DNA from: Paramecium pentaurelia
Lineage: Eukaryota; Ciliophora; Oligohymenophorea; Peniculida; Parameciidae
NCBI GenBank assembly: GCA_905183005.1
Contig: CAJJDO010000143.1
Coordinates: 124,001 to 188,000 of the forward strand
Direction: 5' to 3'
Length of the DNA stretch: 64,000 nucleotides
Below are positions 1 to 12,834 of the stretch, in pieces (within the stretch, counting starts at the first letter, position 1; each line of letters opens with the position of its first letter). The position numbers were made by a program, and so were the translations under genes. Under the pieces are notes generated by a model. The model worked only from the letters and a program-made list of their open reading frames with translations. It made no database searches and was not told the DNA's origin.

Positions 1-969
1 TAATGCAATCCATAATTGTGTCATTTAGTGACTCAATAGGCAGCTTGTAGATCTGGTGGGGCATTGCAAATAGAATGTTAACCAGTTTATTATACTCCTC
101 CTCAATTTGTAGCATCTTGTTATAGTACTGCCTATACTGCATAGAAGATATATTTCTATAGATTTATATCAGACTTATCAACAGAAGATATAATGCAAAC
201 TTCAACATATATAATTGAACTTAGTAATTCATTACCTAGTGTGGAAGCAATGGATAAGTTATATTAACTTGATTTTTTATCTAGTTCTAATACTCAATTG
301 AATTCTATTATTGATTTATATCTTAATTAAGCATCAATCTTAATAGGATAGTATTCTCATCCATATTATTTGGAGAGGGCAATTTATGAGAGTTTATAAA
401 ATATTAGAGATGATATACTTTCAAATTTTCTTGAAAGAAGTGCTACAATATTCAAGATATTAGAACTGATAGATATTTATTATTAGAGATTAAGTACTTA
501 TTCAGAAAAATACTATACTATTTATAATTTTGTGAATTTTAATCATATTCATTTTAAATATTTGGGATTTGCATTTCAATAGTAAGCTGAATTTTCATGG
601 AATACATATCCAGAAAATGGATTTTTTTAATTAACAGTAATATATCCATAAATATTTGGTATTTAATCTGCTGTTAGTCCTATATTCATGATAAGAATAT
701 CTAATTAAATTAATTTAAAATATACTATAAAATGGGCAATAACTACTACATACACAGTTCAATTAAAAAATATTGATTTAGTCAAAATGACATTATATGA
801 TGCTGAATATTTGTCTATTTGTACTAATGGATACTGCACAGTTGATATAAATGGATCAGGTAATTATTTATTCGTTGATCCAACTATATCTAATAGTTGT
901 AATGACATATTAGATTTGACATTGTGCATTTTGGCTAAGTGTACAATAAATGCTAATATATGTAATTGA
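1..969 (+). CDS. 3' part of a large ORF with a Cys-bearing N-terminal stretch, product unknown (5' end outside window)
   Basis: Frame 1 is open from the window edge to TGA at 967-969 (322 codons) with TAA/TAG read as Gln. The first ~40 residues contain several cysteines (for example CNPQLCH and ECQPVYY), as in extracellular Cys-rich domains of ciliate surface proteins. The rest is mixed alpha/beta-looking sequence with a few more Cys near the C-terminus (ICTNGYC, CILAKC). No transmembrane segment or catalytic motif is obvious. I do not recognise the family. A secreted or surface protein is an inference from the cysteines only. The next gene starts 93 bp downstream on the same strand. Confidence 0.6.
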
Positions 970-1062
970 TTTATTTAAATTACAGAAATATTTATTCTAA
1001 ACTATTTAATCATATTATAAACAACTTATACGCCCTAATTTAAATTTGTTTATTTATAATTA

Positions 1063-2807
1063 ATGGGAGTTTGTACTTCTTCATCTTCTAAAAATAATTA
1101 GTAACAATAGAAAGCCAAAACAGAAACCAAAATAAATCAATAATTTTCATTGATAGGTGAATAGAAGAATAGTATAAATCAATTCCAAGAGAACCAAAGA
1201 ACTATTACACCTATAAGGAGGCTATCCCAAAATTAAAATATAACTCCAGTATAGATGAATTCAGCTAAAAATGGTACTATGGCTATTAGAAGAACATCTC
1301 ACGCAACAACAATGACAACTAAGACAATGATCATTTAGTCTTCATAAATATAAGAGTAATAAAAAACGGGATCACTCTCAAATCTTACTTATTAAAGAAG
1401 CAACAATAAATAAGTGACCAAAACATTGTTAGTGTCAGCCTCTAAAAACTTTTCAATCGTTTCAAGCAAAAATTTAGGTATATGAATATATTACATAGCA
1501 GACAATTAAGGCAAAACGGTTATGCAACACAATGAAACAGGTTAATTAGTTTAAATTGAAGTACTCAAGTTTGATACTAAAAATCACGAATACTTAAATA
1601 AATTGGAAGAAATTAAGTTGGTAAGGAAATTAATAACTTAGGATAATATGCACATTGTAAAAATTATAGACACTCTTGTAGATCATAATAAAAGAATTTA
1701 TTAAGTAATGTATGAATGCTGTGCTGGAGGATCTTTGTCAAAACTTTTTGGTTGTAGTAAGTAGAGTGATAAAAAAATAGGGATTATATTTTATTAAATG
1801 ATAGAAGCATTAGCTTATATACATTCTTAAGGATTAAGTCATGATGAATTAACTATTGATAGTTTTTCAGTATTTGATGACTCTTCTACTCCATTTATAA
1901 AGTTATCAGATATTAGAAGCATATATTAATTGATGTATCCAAAAGAGGCACATTTATATTCAGATCCACTTTCTTAAAAGCACTAAAATCATAAACCAAA
2001 AAATAAACATCATCATGATGCTAACTAAAATGAAATTAAGACAAGAAATAAATGTAATGATGTTTGGGCATTAGCAATAATAATTTTGTAATTAAGAAAT
2101 AAAGAATTACCTTATAATATTTAAGAAATTGATTCATTTGATCCTCAAGAATATTTAAATAATCATCCTTCAGAGATGAATTCACTTTTATTAGAAATGT
2201 TACGTATTAATCGGAATGATAGAATTACATTAAAAAAATGTTTAGAACATCCATTTTTAATTAAGATGAAATAAGTTTAACCATAAGATTTATTATAACC
2301 CTTAAAAAATATGATAAAATGCAAGAATATGACTTATATCCATAAATGCATATTTTAATATCTTCTTCATAATTATGCAAATGATCATTTAAAAGTTTTG
2401 ACAAAATTATTTATCACAGCTGATACAAATAAAGATGGAAGTTTGAGTTTATAAGAATTAAAAGAATTATTTTCAATTGAGGGAAAGGATTTAATTGAAC
2501 AATTAGATTTATAAAAAGAATTAACTTTAGATGAATTTTTACTATTAGCATCAAATAAAGACATAATTTTAACTTAAGATATTTAAGAATCCAGTTTTAA
2601 ATAATTATCCAGATAATCAAATCTAATCACTTTAAAATCAATGTGTAAATTCTTAAACAATTATGATGAATAATTGATTCAAAAAGATTTTAATACATTC
2701 AATCTTAATGATGGAGTAAGAATATTATTATATAAATTTTATAGATAAATCTAAAAGAATATAGAGAGTTCTTAATTAATTATGAAACTCCAATCCCCAT
2801 AGTTTGA
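1063..2807 (+). CDS. CDPK-like pseudokinase with N-terminal MGVC and one canonical EF-hand
   Basis: This is a protein kinase fold followed by calcium-binding EF-hands, the layout of calcium-dependent protein kinases; 564 aa after two introns (1478-1498, 21 nt; 2716-2744, 29 nt). The start MGVC suits N-myristoylation plus palmitoylation, hence membrane attachment. A Ser/Thr/Gln-rich N-terminus of about 140 residues precedes the kinase-like domain (about 150-405). The catalytic loop reads SHDELTIDS where active kinases have HRDLKPEN (about residue 253), and DFG is replaced by DIR. The N-lobe lysine may survive in EVLKF. An intact EF-hand loop (DTNKDGSLSLQE) lies near residue 446, and a weaker one near the C-terminus is completed by the second splice. 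It is a paralogue of the minus-strand gene at 4549-6227. Likely a calcium-responsive scaffold rather than an enzyme; that last step is inference. Confidence 0.85.
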
Positions 2808-2895
2808 TTAAAATGAATATATATATATATAAAACATAATTAAAATTTAGTTTCTTTTTCATATAATAATTAATATATTAATAAAAGTATTTGTT

Positions 2896-3989
2896 ATGAC
2901 AGAATTTTTACGAGCATCCTTTATTAGTAGTTCATCTGGTACTGAAAGATAGACTCATCCAAATAAAATTGATAATAGTCTATTCAGAAAAAAATTTAAG
3001 AAAAATAGCAATTAAATAAATAACAGTTAAATACAACAATTCCGATCATTTTAAAATTGTTCAAGTCCAGATTCTTCTGATGATAATTAATAATAGAAAA
3101 TTAAATCTGCTATAATTGAATCAGATATAGATTAAAATTTAACTTATTCAAAACAATCTCCAATTCCAACATTATAAATTGACATTCAAAAAAATGGTAA
3201 TTCTAAATAGAAAATACCTTTACAACCCATATCCATGTCAAAATCCAAATCCAAATCACCATAACAATAAAAATAATAAATTCAATTACTCACACTCTAA
3301 TTTGATCTAAAATATAGAACTATAAAATTACCTGTATTTCTAGAGGATACATCTTTCACATTGACACATAAATTATTATAAGAATTAAGTATATAAACAA
3401 CATCTACTATTATTTCAAAAACTGCTGATATCATTTAATAAACAATAGAAATGTATATGACAAGATTATATGATTGGATCAATTATAATAGATTAGGTAA
3501 AATTGATAGTGCCTTATGGAAAGCATAAGCTTATAAAAATAATAGTTTTCTACAAGATTTAGAAGATGATATGTAAGTAGATTTATTATCTGAATATCAA
3601 TTAATAGATAAAAGTTGTACAATAGGAAAGATTAAATTATATTAATCTGGTTAATATATAGGTGATATTGCAGTTTATAGGAATTAAGATCCATAAGAAT
3701 GTATTCGAAATTTCTATTATTCTACTGGATTACATTATGATGAATAGAAATTCAATAGACTTGTAAATGAAGTCATTTAGATTTAATTATTGAGTGGTGA
3801 AAGTATAGATGAAAAATATACAAAGGATGAAATTGTAACTACTGTTAAAGTGAGTCATGATAAAATTGTGAAAGTGAATGCTAAAAGAGTTTGTAAAAAT
3901 AAAATATATAATATTTTAGAATTAGAATCTGGATAAAATTATGATCAAATTAAGTGTTAATCATAAATTAACACCTTAATAGGCTATGA
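2896..3989 (+). CDS. unknown Ser/Gln-rich protein with a folded C-terminal half
   Basis: The ORF starts at ATG 2896, 88 bp after the pseudokinase stop. The first ~135 residues are low-complexity (Ser, Gln, Lys, Asp) and include a repeated KSKSKSP stretch. From KLPVFLEDTSF onward the sequence looks globular for about 200 residues. I recognise no family. My preferred 3' end uses a 29-nt intron (3954-3982, GTG...TAG) giving a stop at 3987-3989 and 354 aa, because the sequence beyond looks intergenic. Without that intron, frame 1 runs on to TGA 4201 through a pyrimidine-rich, hydrophobic stretch that is better explained as the antisense of the gene at 4077-4517. The start and body are fairly firm; the last ~12 codons are not. 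Confidence 0.6.
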
Positions 3990-4076
3990 AAGTAAAAGAT
4001 TAAATATAGAAAAGTTTTTACATATGATTGTTTAATCTATACTCAATATTATAATCAAATCGGTTTATTTGGATAA

Positions 4077-4517
4077 TCATTTTTTTTTAATTAATATTAT
4101 ACAGTTTTTTCTGGTACCTGTTCTTTTAATTTTACATTCATCAATTAACTTTTCTCTCTTCTTAATTCCATTCTCTGAATAAATAACCAAGACTGAAGGG
4201 TGAAAGTCAACTTTCTTGGAGTTTTCTAGAGAAATAGTTCTCTTTTTTATAGAACTATAATTATCTGTAGATTCAGTTATAGATGGTGTAATCTTAGCTA
4301 ACTTTAAGGATGGTCTCATTAATAAGTTTCTTTATATTACAGGTTAACTAGATTATATATTTCCAGACAATTTCAAATTTAAAAGATCTTAAATAGTGTG
4401 TTATCTAGTTAGTTAATTTTTTGGTTCAGATTGAATTGTATAGGAAGGACGATATCTTTTTAATTAGAATTGGAACTAATGGTTGTTTTCAAATGAAGAA
4501 TTATACAAATTAAGCAT
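4077..4517 (-). CDS. small basic protein, unknown
   Basis: An uninterrupted 146-codon frame starts at ATG 4517 and ends at TGA 4077-4079. It is rich in Lys, Ser, Asn and Gln, with several TAA/TAG Gln codons in its first half, and ends in a basic tail (GTRKNC...LIKKK). The sense strand is purine-rich, as in the surrounding genes, which supports this strand. It lies 31 bp downstream of the minus-strand pseudokinase stop and converges on the plus-strand gene ending at 3989. No domain recognised and no membrane segment seen. Confidence 0.5.
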
Positions 4518-4548
4518 TATTTTTAATGATATAATCAATTAATTGTCA

Positions 4549-6227
4549 TCAATATTCCTTTTAAATTTCTAAAATTTAATTTAATATCTAATCATATTAT
4601 ATTTTTTCTAAAGGAATACAATAATTCTATATAGAATAATAAAAGATACCTCATAAAACAATTACCGATTCTTAAAATCTACAATCAATTCTTATTCTGA
4701 TATATTGAGTATTTTTGATAATGATTTAACAGTGACTTCTTAATTTTTATTTGCAAATTTCATAAAACTATGATCGAGATTATGATGAGTTAAGTATATA
4801 GATTTATTAGATATCATCAAAATGAAATCTTCTAATACTAATTCACTTTTTTTCTCTATTAAATTCTATATAATTTTGATATTCTTTTCTTAACCTTATG
4901 TTTATTTAAGTCTTCTACAAAATTCTTCTAATTCTTCAACATTCAATTTTCCATCTTTATCTTTATCCAATATATCAAATATTCTATGTCCTACTTGATA
5001 ATGAGAGTGTTCATAATTATTTATTAGATAAATCATTAGTCTTTTCTATAAATTATCATGAAAATTCTAAGTAAAAAAATGTTTGAAATGACAATTCAAA
5101 TTCTAATTTTAATGATTCTATATAAATTAATGTTTTAAACATTCTTCTATAGTAAGTCTTTAGGTTTTATCAGGATTTAGCATATCAAAAATTAGATTTT
5201 CAAAATCTTAAGATATTTCATCTTATAAATCCTATTTAGCTGTCCATCTAAGAATAGCTTACTTAAATTCTTGAATTGTTGTCAAATCTTGATCTCCTTC
5301 ATAGATTAAATTTCTAGTCATTAATTGATAAGCAATAATTCCTAAAGACCATATATCATTTGATTTATGAGCATGATGGGAAGTTAGAGCTTCAGGAGAT
5401 GCATATTAAATAACTTATAATGTTGGCTCTCTCTAAGGTTTATGTAAACATTTTAAATCAGTCAACTTAATCAAATAATTTTACAAATCGTAATAAAATG
5501 AAAAACTATCGATTGTCAGTTTATTGTGGTTTAACTTGTTTTAGTGAAGAAAATTAATAATCTCAAACATTTACTCCAAAATGTTACATACTACCTATTC
5601 TGATAGTTTGTGATGCAACAATTAGGATAATGGACCACCTGTACAATATTCACTCATTATCTAAAATTATTATCCCCAAACAAAGATTTCATAAACCTTT
5701 CCAATTTGATAAAACTCCTACATTCACTAGACTAATTACCAAATTAGTTTTTTAGAGCCACTCTATGTAGTCCTTTCCTTCTTAATCAAAAGGTAATTAT
5801 TCCATAACGACTAGTTAGCCATCACTGTTATGCTACATAACTCTTAGTGTAGATTTATTGGGTATCTTCACAATCCCTTTATACACTGAGTAATCTTTTG
5901 AAGCTATTGATTCAGTGATTTTGATTTTCAATTAAGGTATATTGGATCCTGCTTTTTTATTGTTTTCTGAATAAATAAATTGTAAATTTTACAAGATCGT
6001 TTATCAGTCTAGAGTTTATCATGATTATATTCAAAATAGCTCAAAGTCCCTGACTTTCTAAACTTCCTTTGAACGGTTTGGTTTAAATTAGGTCTTTTTT
6101 CATTTTAATTAGAAGCAAATTCTCTTTAAGTTTATTGAACATCTGCTGTATTAATCAAAGCTGGATTAAAATTATCTGTAGTCTTATTCTTATCTTAAGA
6201 TTTTTTTGTTGAATTACAAACCCCCAT
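4549..6227 (-). CDS. CDPK-like pseudokinase, paralogue of the gene at 1063
   Basis: It has the same plan as its paralogue: MGVC start, kinase-like domain, EF-hands; 535 aa. Three introns are inferred (5967-5992, 26 nt ending CAG; 5718-5739, 22 nt; 4627-4649, 23 nt) and the CDS is then divisible by three. The catalytic loop reads NHNKLTIDS in place of HRDLKPEN and the DFG site reads TDL. The N-lobe lysine position reads MEQLPF, so the ATP-anchoring Lys also seems lost. A good EF-hand loop DKDKDGKLNVEE is present. SPEA survives in the activation segment and the DIWSLG helix is intact, so the fold is kept. Catalysis is very unlikely; calcium sensing and scaffolding are inferred. Confidence 0.87.
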
Positions 6228-6504
6228 TAAAATATTAATGTTTATCATTGATATTATTTATGGATTTAATCACAAAATATAATTCAAATTATGTTGTTTT
6301 GTAATGATTATAAATGATTTATATTTGAAATTGATTGAAAATTAATAAATTATTATAGTCTTTTTAGATTCTTAAGTATATGTCATATACCTTTAATTTA
6401 AGATTAATATAGAATAAAGAGTATCTCTATACCAAAATAACCTGTTTTAATTTGATTAATGAAAATTAATAAGAAATTATTATTTCAATTTGCATAAATT
6501 GTAT

Positions 6505-7978
6505 ATGCATCCTTTTTTTTTAACTTTTAAAGATGCTAACATTGAGGAATCCTATCAAATAAAAAACTAACATTCTAAAAGGTTACTCACTTTTATCTCC
6601 ATAAGTAGCGGATTTATATTAGCCTTTTTGATAAAAGTTATCCAATCAATATCTGAAGATAACATGTATGCCTTTTATCTAAATATTACCATTCTATCTT
6701 ATCTATGCTTACAATTAGGGTTTTTTTGGAAAAAAAATAAGTATCTTAGACTAGGTATTATAATACTTAATCATTTCGTGACGATTTACTTTATAGTATT
6801 CGAAGATAGATCAGAAGTTGATAATTAAATGGCAATGTTATAAGGAGTTAACTAAATGGCAGCCAGTTATCTACTAATTTTAACAGGAGAATATCTAGAT
6901 GGAATGTTAACTATCATATCCCTATAAATATTTAGAATCAGTTGGGTTTTAGTTAAAAGTGAATCCATCTAATATTCAGCTCCTATTGCTTCTTTGTTAC
7001 TCATCTTGTACATAAATTATTACAATTTTTTATATAATAAAGCAAAGCGCTCTTAATATTTATTAACTTTGGCGGATTGTCGATGGGAAGAAATTCTATA
7101 AAAACTCTAAATTCAATAATCTTACATGATTCTATAATTTTAAGAGGAAACCTTACGTTATACAATCAAGAATTTTAGGAATTGTGAGAAAATGTTTAAA
7201 ACTTAGGAAGAAGCTGAGAATTTTCTTAGATTGGCTACTCATCATAATAATTTACTATAAAATATTATTCATAAAAATATGATTGAATTTAAAAAGACTA
7301 CACATAATAACTTTAATGAAACTATTTTAATAAACTATTAAAAATAAACCATCAGAACTGAGATTTCTATTTATAAAGGTGATTAACCAACCATACTTTT
7401 GATATTTAGAAATTTCTTTCTTGAAAACAAAATAAATCCCATTTCAATACAAAAGCAATTTGGAAATGCCATAAAATTGATTGTTAAAATATTAGAAAAA
7501 ATAAGAGGAGCATAATTTTTTGAAATTTAATATTTAATGATATAAAGAAAACTAATTCTTGTTCATTTAATGATTAATGTGTAAAATAAATTAAAAATTA
7601 AGACAATAAATATTAATGATTTTATTAATCATGCCATATTACTATATTAAGATTTAAAAATTAAATTAAACTATAAATGCAATGCAAAAATTGAAACAAT
7701 AGTTAGTATTTTATAAATACTTATTATTTTAATTTTTGAGAATAGATTAAGTGATATTTTGAGTATTACAACAAAAATGACATCAGATGAATATGTCCAA
7801 TGTATATTCTAAGGTAGATTCAACTTAGACAAATTGATCAGATTTAAAAAGGCTTATGAATTGCCTTGGCTATTAATATTTGAAACTTTAGATCTTGATG
7901 AAGAGAGTAATTAATTTAATAATCTTAGTACTCACATTTACTTTTCATAAAAATATTGGAATTCCTTTTGGAGCTTGA
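6505..7978 (+). CDS. multi-pass membrane protein, unknown
   Basis: Frame 1 is open from ATG 6505 (MHPFFLTFKDANIEES), with one inferred intron (7907-7928, 22 nt) leading to TGA 7976-7978; 483 aa. The first ~180 residues hold about five hydrophobic stretches (for example LLTFISISSGFILAFLI and TILSYLCLQLGFFW). The remainder looks soluble and alpha-helical, with ATHHNNLLQNIIHKN and other His-rich helices. The layout recalls the N-terminal membrane part of the hybrid kinases at 32-40 kb, but no H-box, ATPase motif or receiver is present, so I do not call it a kinase. Before the splice is considered, the frame would run into the next, opposite-strand gene. Confidence 0.65.
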
Positions 7979-8180
7979 TTAAATCTACTTTGGATATTAA
8001 TTTTATTGTAATTTTAAATATAAAATAATATATAATTTAAAAATAATTAGAAATCATTTAATAATTGAAGAATAATTATTTTAATACTCAGAGAATATCA
8101 AATTTTTTAAATACAATTTCTTTTACATAAGAGTACTATATTATATCTTAATTAATAATAATAATTATTTATTTTTTATT

Positions 8181-11100
8181 TCAAATATCAAAAACATCCT
8201 TTTATGGTATTTTTTTATCTGAAATTCTACAAAATGGACAACACTTTTTTTAGACATATTCAAATTCATGTTCATCAATATAAAAAAATCTTCCACAATC
8301 AAGACAAGTATGAATAGGTTGTTCTCCAATCATATTCTTATAATATTTGACATCTATTGATCTACAATATTATCTATAATCTACAATCAAAACCTCTTCT
8401 GGTGATAGAGATTGAATTGTAGCTTCATCCAATTCAACTACTAAATATTAATCTTGTGATGTTTGTTATTATTAAATAATTTCATTGATTTTATCTTGAA
8501 ATAATTATCCTGGTCTTTTATTGATAAATACTTTTTCACTATTTAATAATTTTTCCACATCTTCTCTGGATAATGAATTATCAACTTTAAATTCAACAAG
8601 TGGTAAAGTAGAGAAGCTAATGAAAGAAGAAAATAGAGGATGCAAACAAGCATTACATACAGACAATTTTTCATTTACATTAATAATTGCATTGTATGTC
8701 TAGCATCTCATACATAATGGTAATTTAGATTCATCATCTGTATATGGTTTTGATCTAATTAATAATGATTGAAGATCTATTTCTTCACTCCATTCTGCAG
8801 GTATTTTGAATTACTAAAAAAAGAATATTTAAATAAAATATTTACATTCAATTTTTCATAGCATGAACGAGCAGTTTTGAAACATGAAAGTTGTGAAGCA
8901 CATTTGGCTAAAGCATAATAGACATAACTCATTTTAATTCCCTAATATATACTCTTCCATTTTGATATAATGAATCTGGCAGAATTCATAATCTATATGA
9001 AATAAGCTTCTCCTGATAAAGGTTAAAATGGTTCACAAATGAAATTATGTATCTTTTAATATGCATAATAAACATCTGCTAAATCACTATAATCACGATA
9101 TTATGAAATAGCTTTTACATCATCACCTGATGGATTTTAATAATCTTGAATTTGAGATAAGCAATCTATAGCTAAATTCCATAAATATTAACTAGCATCA
9201 TGATACCTTTATTCTTCAATACAATTTTTGGCCATATCTTTTGTCATTTTCATTGTTATATCAAATCTACCTGCACTCTTATAAGCTTTGAGAGCATCTT
9301 CATAACGATCATTTAATAATAAGTAATTAGCATAAGGTACTTTGGCAATTTCAAGAAGTTCTTTATTAGATCTTCCAATTTAAAAAGCTTCTTGCCATTT
9401 TTGAAATTCAACATGTAAAATCATTAGGTTTTTTAAATCATTTAATTTAAGATAAGCTTCTTTAGCACCTCCATGATGTTTAAGTTTTTTGAAATAATTA
9501 GCACATAAAACTATATTATCTGAATTTTCTTGTTTATCTAACATTCTACAAACATTTAATAATCCATCCAAATATTTATTCTATCCATATAATTCAATAG
9601 CTTTTTTATATTCTTAACAAGTGACAAATAAATCAGCTGCAGCTTTCCAATCTCCAGATTCTTTTGTCCATTCAGCCTGTTCTCTCAATAACATATTCAT
9701 CTCTATCTTAGGAGGTGCTATATCTTATGGTTATGGTATGACTGCTTAACCTCTACCTGTTCCTGTTCTTCCTTATGATGTTGGTGCTCTAACACCAGTG
9801 CCAGTTCTACCTCCAGATGTGACAGCCCTATAAGCAACATCTCCCTTTTTAGCAAAGTCTACTTTTACAATAATTATTTACTTATAGCATCATCCCATCT
9901 CCTTAATTCTTTAAATAACTATACTGCTTTATCAGCCTACCCAACCTTTATTAATAGATTACCAGCATCCATAAATCTCCCTTGATATGCCAAAGCCTCA
10001 GCATTTAATTCATTCAGTATTTATGCATCTAAATTTTTCTTTTCATATTTCATAAGTAAATCGATGAAATGGTAATCCTTATTTCTCAAAAAACACTATA
10101 AAAATAATAAAAATTCTATTATACTCTTCTTGCTATTTCAAATTCTCCTGCTATCAAAGCCTCAATTCCTAAAGCTCTTAAATCTTATTCTGTTACACCA
10201 AGACAAGCTATCTTTAAAGCATTCTAGAAATCTTTTTTTTCTAAATATCTCTACATATTTGCTGTTTATTAAATATCAATAGTTTAGACTTGATTGTTAT
10301 TTTGAAGGAACAATTTGCATCCTTTAAATCCTATAACATTTCCAGTTATCTTTTAATTTAAAGCTGGAAATGCGATACATTTGAAAAACAATAATCCTTT
10401 ACCTGAATAAGCAATCAAATCTTCAAATTCTGAATTAAAAGCAACACCTTCAACACTCATTTCCCCAAATAAAATTTCTTTACTTATAGTATCTATTACT
10501 TATAAATTTTAATTTCCATCTATCAATGCCAATTTTCTTTTTGATTAAGACATTGACAAATATTTGATGTGTGTATTAACCTTATGAATTTAAATAGGGA
10601 ATGAATTATCTAAATAGATCTTATAAATGCCTCCATTCTCTAATCCAATCAAAACTAATTCTCTTTTAGGTGCACCACCTTAACAAGAAACAACTGTAAT
10701 AGGAGATTCAAAACTCCAAGTCTTATCCATATCTCCATTAAAATTGAATGCAATTAATTTCTATCCTGCTCCAATTAAAACATTTGATGATGCCAATTAA
10801 AAATGTTCACAATCCACTCTCTTCTAAAATTTCTTAAATTATTTATATTTCATGAAATCATCTCCTTTAATTACACAAGTGTAAATTAAAACCTTAATAC
10901 CACATAAAATAGCCACTTTTTCTTTAAATATGGCCACTCTTTTTACTAATTCTTTACATTTAATTCTTGCCTTCTAATTAGAAATCATTGACAATATAAT
11001 TGCATCTGTTAATTGTTCTCTCTAAACTAATTTATCATCATATAATGCAGTAACATTTTCTTATACTAATTCCTATACAACAATGTCACCATCATTAGTA

Positions 11101-12044
11101 CCACAAACAATTACTGTAGATTTTGGTTTTATTTTAGTACACCATATCCAATCATTAAGAGAACAGGCTTCCATTAAGAATCCTCCCTCTCTTGTATATA
11201 GATTAATCTTATTATTATTCCCAGCTATTGCCATATATTCACCATTATATTAAAAATTTATATGTAAAGGATCAAATGGTAATTCTATTCTAGCCCCAAT
11301 TTATTATCCATTACAATCAAATTAATATAATGAATTCATCCACACTCCAACAGTTAATTGAGACTATTAATATTCAGATGTTATTGGAGTCCATTCCATA
11401 CACCATACTGGTCCTCCTTTCTAAGTCTAAATCTCTTTCAATTAATGTGCTTATCTATCCGTAATCACAACCAGTCCTAATGTGAAAAGTACTCAATCAT
11501 ACCACTCATTGTTCCAAATGATACATACTGTCCATCAGCACTCCAAGCTGAACATATTATTTTCTCCTTATACTTCTACCTGTCTATATTACTCATTCCA
11601 GGAATCCATAAAGAATACTCTTAATTTGAACCTGTAAATATTTAATACATTAAAGGACTGATAGCAACACATTAAATTGCTTCACTATGTGAAAAAAATT
11701 TTTCTGCATCCAACATCTTCTCACCTCTAGCAATATTGAATGCCCACACAATAACTGTTTTATCCGCACTACCTGTTACCATTTTATTTCCATCCTTAGA
11801 TGCAGCCAAACAAGTAATTGTGTCTTTGTGTTATCCTCTTAAAGGTGGTCTTAACATTTCAGATTTTTATGTATCAAATAATAGTAATGCATTCCCTACA
11901 GCGGCAACCACAACATCTCCATCTAATCAAATCTCGCATTACTTTACCTTTTAAAAAAGCACAAGCAAATACTTGATTTGTTAGATTTACATTGGGCTCA
12001 GTTGGCTTATCAATTGTGTATGTCCAAAGCTCTTTTGTTTTCAT
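8181..12044 (-). CDS. IFT122: intraflagellar transport protein 122 (IFT-A subunit)
   Basis: This is a subunit of the IFT-A complex that carries retrograde cargo and ciliary membrane proteins along axonemal microtubules. N-terminal WD40 repeats (GSADKTVIVWA, DGQYVSFGTMSG and others, residues ~10-500) are followed by a long TPR-like solenoid. The stretch LDKQENSDNIVLCANYFKKL... matches the conserved IFT122 core. The C-terminus holds zinc-ribbon-like Cys pairs (CMRC/CNAC and CPFC). Five introns are inferred: 11923-11947, 11477-11502, 10096-10124, 9859-9881 and 8814-8845. The result is 1242 aa, close to the animal protein. An unusual Gly/Arg/Thr-rich linker (GRTGTG repeated) sits inside the solenoid around 9720-9840. 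It is convergent with the gene ending at 7978. Confidence 0.93.
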
Positions 12045-12834
12045 TTTTAAATTATTTTATCAAATTTATTTTTATGAATTCTATTTATTAAAGAACTCAT
12101 TAAATATACGCATACCAATCACTTTTTAAAATTCTTAATTCACTTAAATATGTATATTTCAAGACACATTTTGAATATTTGAAATTTGAATTAATATATA
12201 TATTATATATAAATGAAATATTTTTATATAATAAACATAAATTTTATTCTAATCCCCCCATCCCTTATTTTAACATTTATCTCAATGGTATATTGTTTTC
12301 CTATTATTTTTCATTCCATTTTTACAGAATTATAAATACAAATGCAATCATTTAGAAATAATATATAGATTTATAATTATAATCTAGAAAAAATAGATTA
12401 TGCACTGATACTTATATAAATAAATATTCTTAATTATCTATTTATTAATACTAAATTAAATTATTGTAGAAATATTAAGATGTAATATAAATTTTCCACT
12501 TAAAATTATAAAAAAAATAAGAGGTTTAATTTATCTTAATAAAAAAGTGAATTATAATTATTTAAGATTAAGAATTATGTATGTATATTTAATTAAATGT
12601 TTTTTGTTTATTAAAAAAATAATAAGCAAATAGATATTAAGTTAGTCAGTTTGTAAATGGTTTAAATTAGACATTAAAAATCAAATTAATATGGTTAAAA
12701 GAAAATGAAATAAATTTTATTAATATCTATTTTTAATAATGAGTATTATATATAAAAAAATAAGAAAGCTTCTCTTTTATGATATTAGTTATGAAATATT
12801 GGTTTTCTTGATGAATGTATTAATATATAAAACA
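12045..12834. other. intergenic, AT-rich, no supported gene
   Basis: This spacer of about 790 bp separates two divergent genes and presumably holds both promoters. It includes a run of C near 12250. A 147-codon plus-strand frame (12342-12782) is open, but it is K/N/I-rich with no recognisable feature. With TGA as the only stop, a frame of that length is not rare in such AT-rich DNA. I leave it unannotated. Confidence 0.5.

Noticed and set aside
4204..4548. Extension of the plus-strand gene at 2896 beyond TGA 4201 into 4204-4434
   Set aside because: The frame contains TGA at 4201, reads as hydrophobic low-complexity, and is antisense to a coherent minus-strand 146-codon gene.
12342..12782. 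Open plus-strand frame of 147 codons in the 12.0-12.8 kb spacer
   Set aside because: K/N/I-rich, no conserved-looking segment. With TGA as the only stop a frame of this length is expected by chance in AT-rich DNA now and then.
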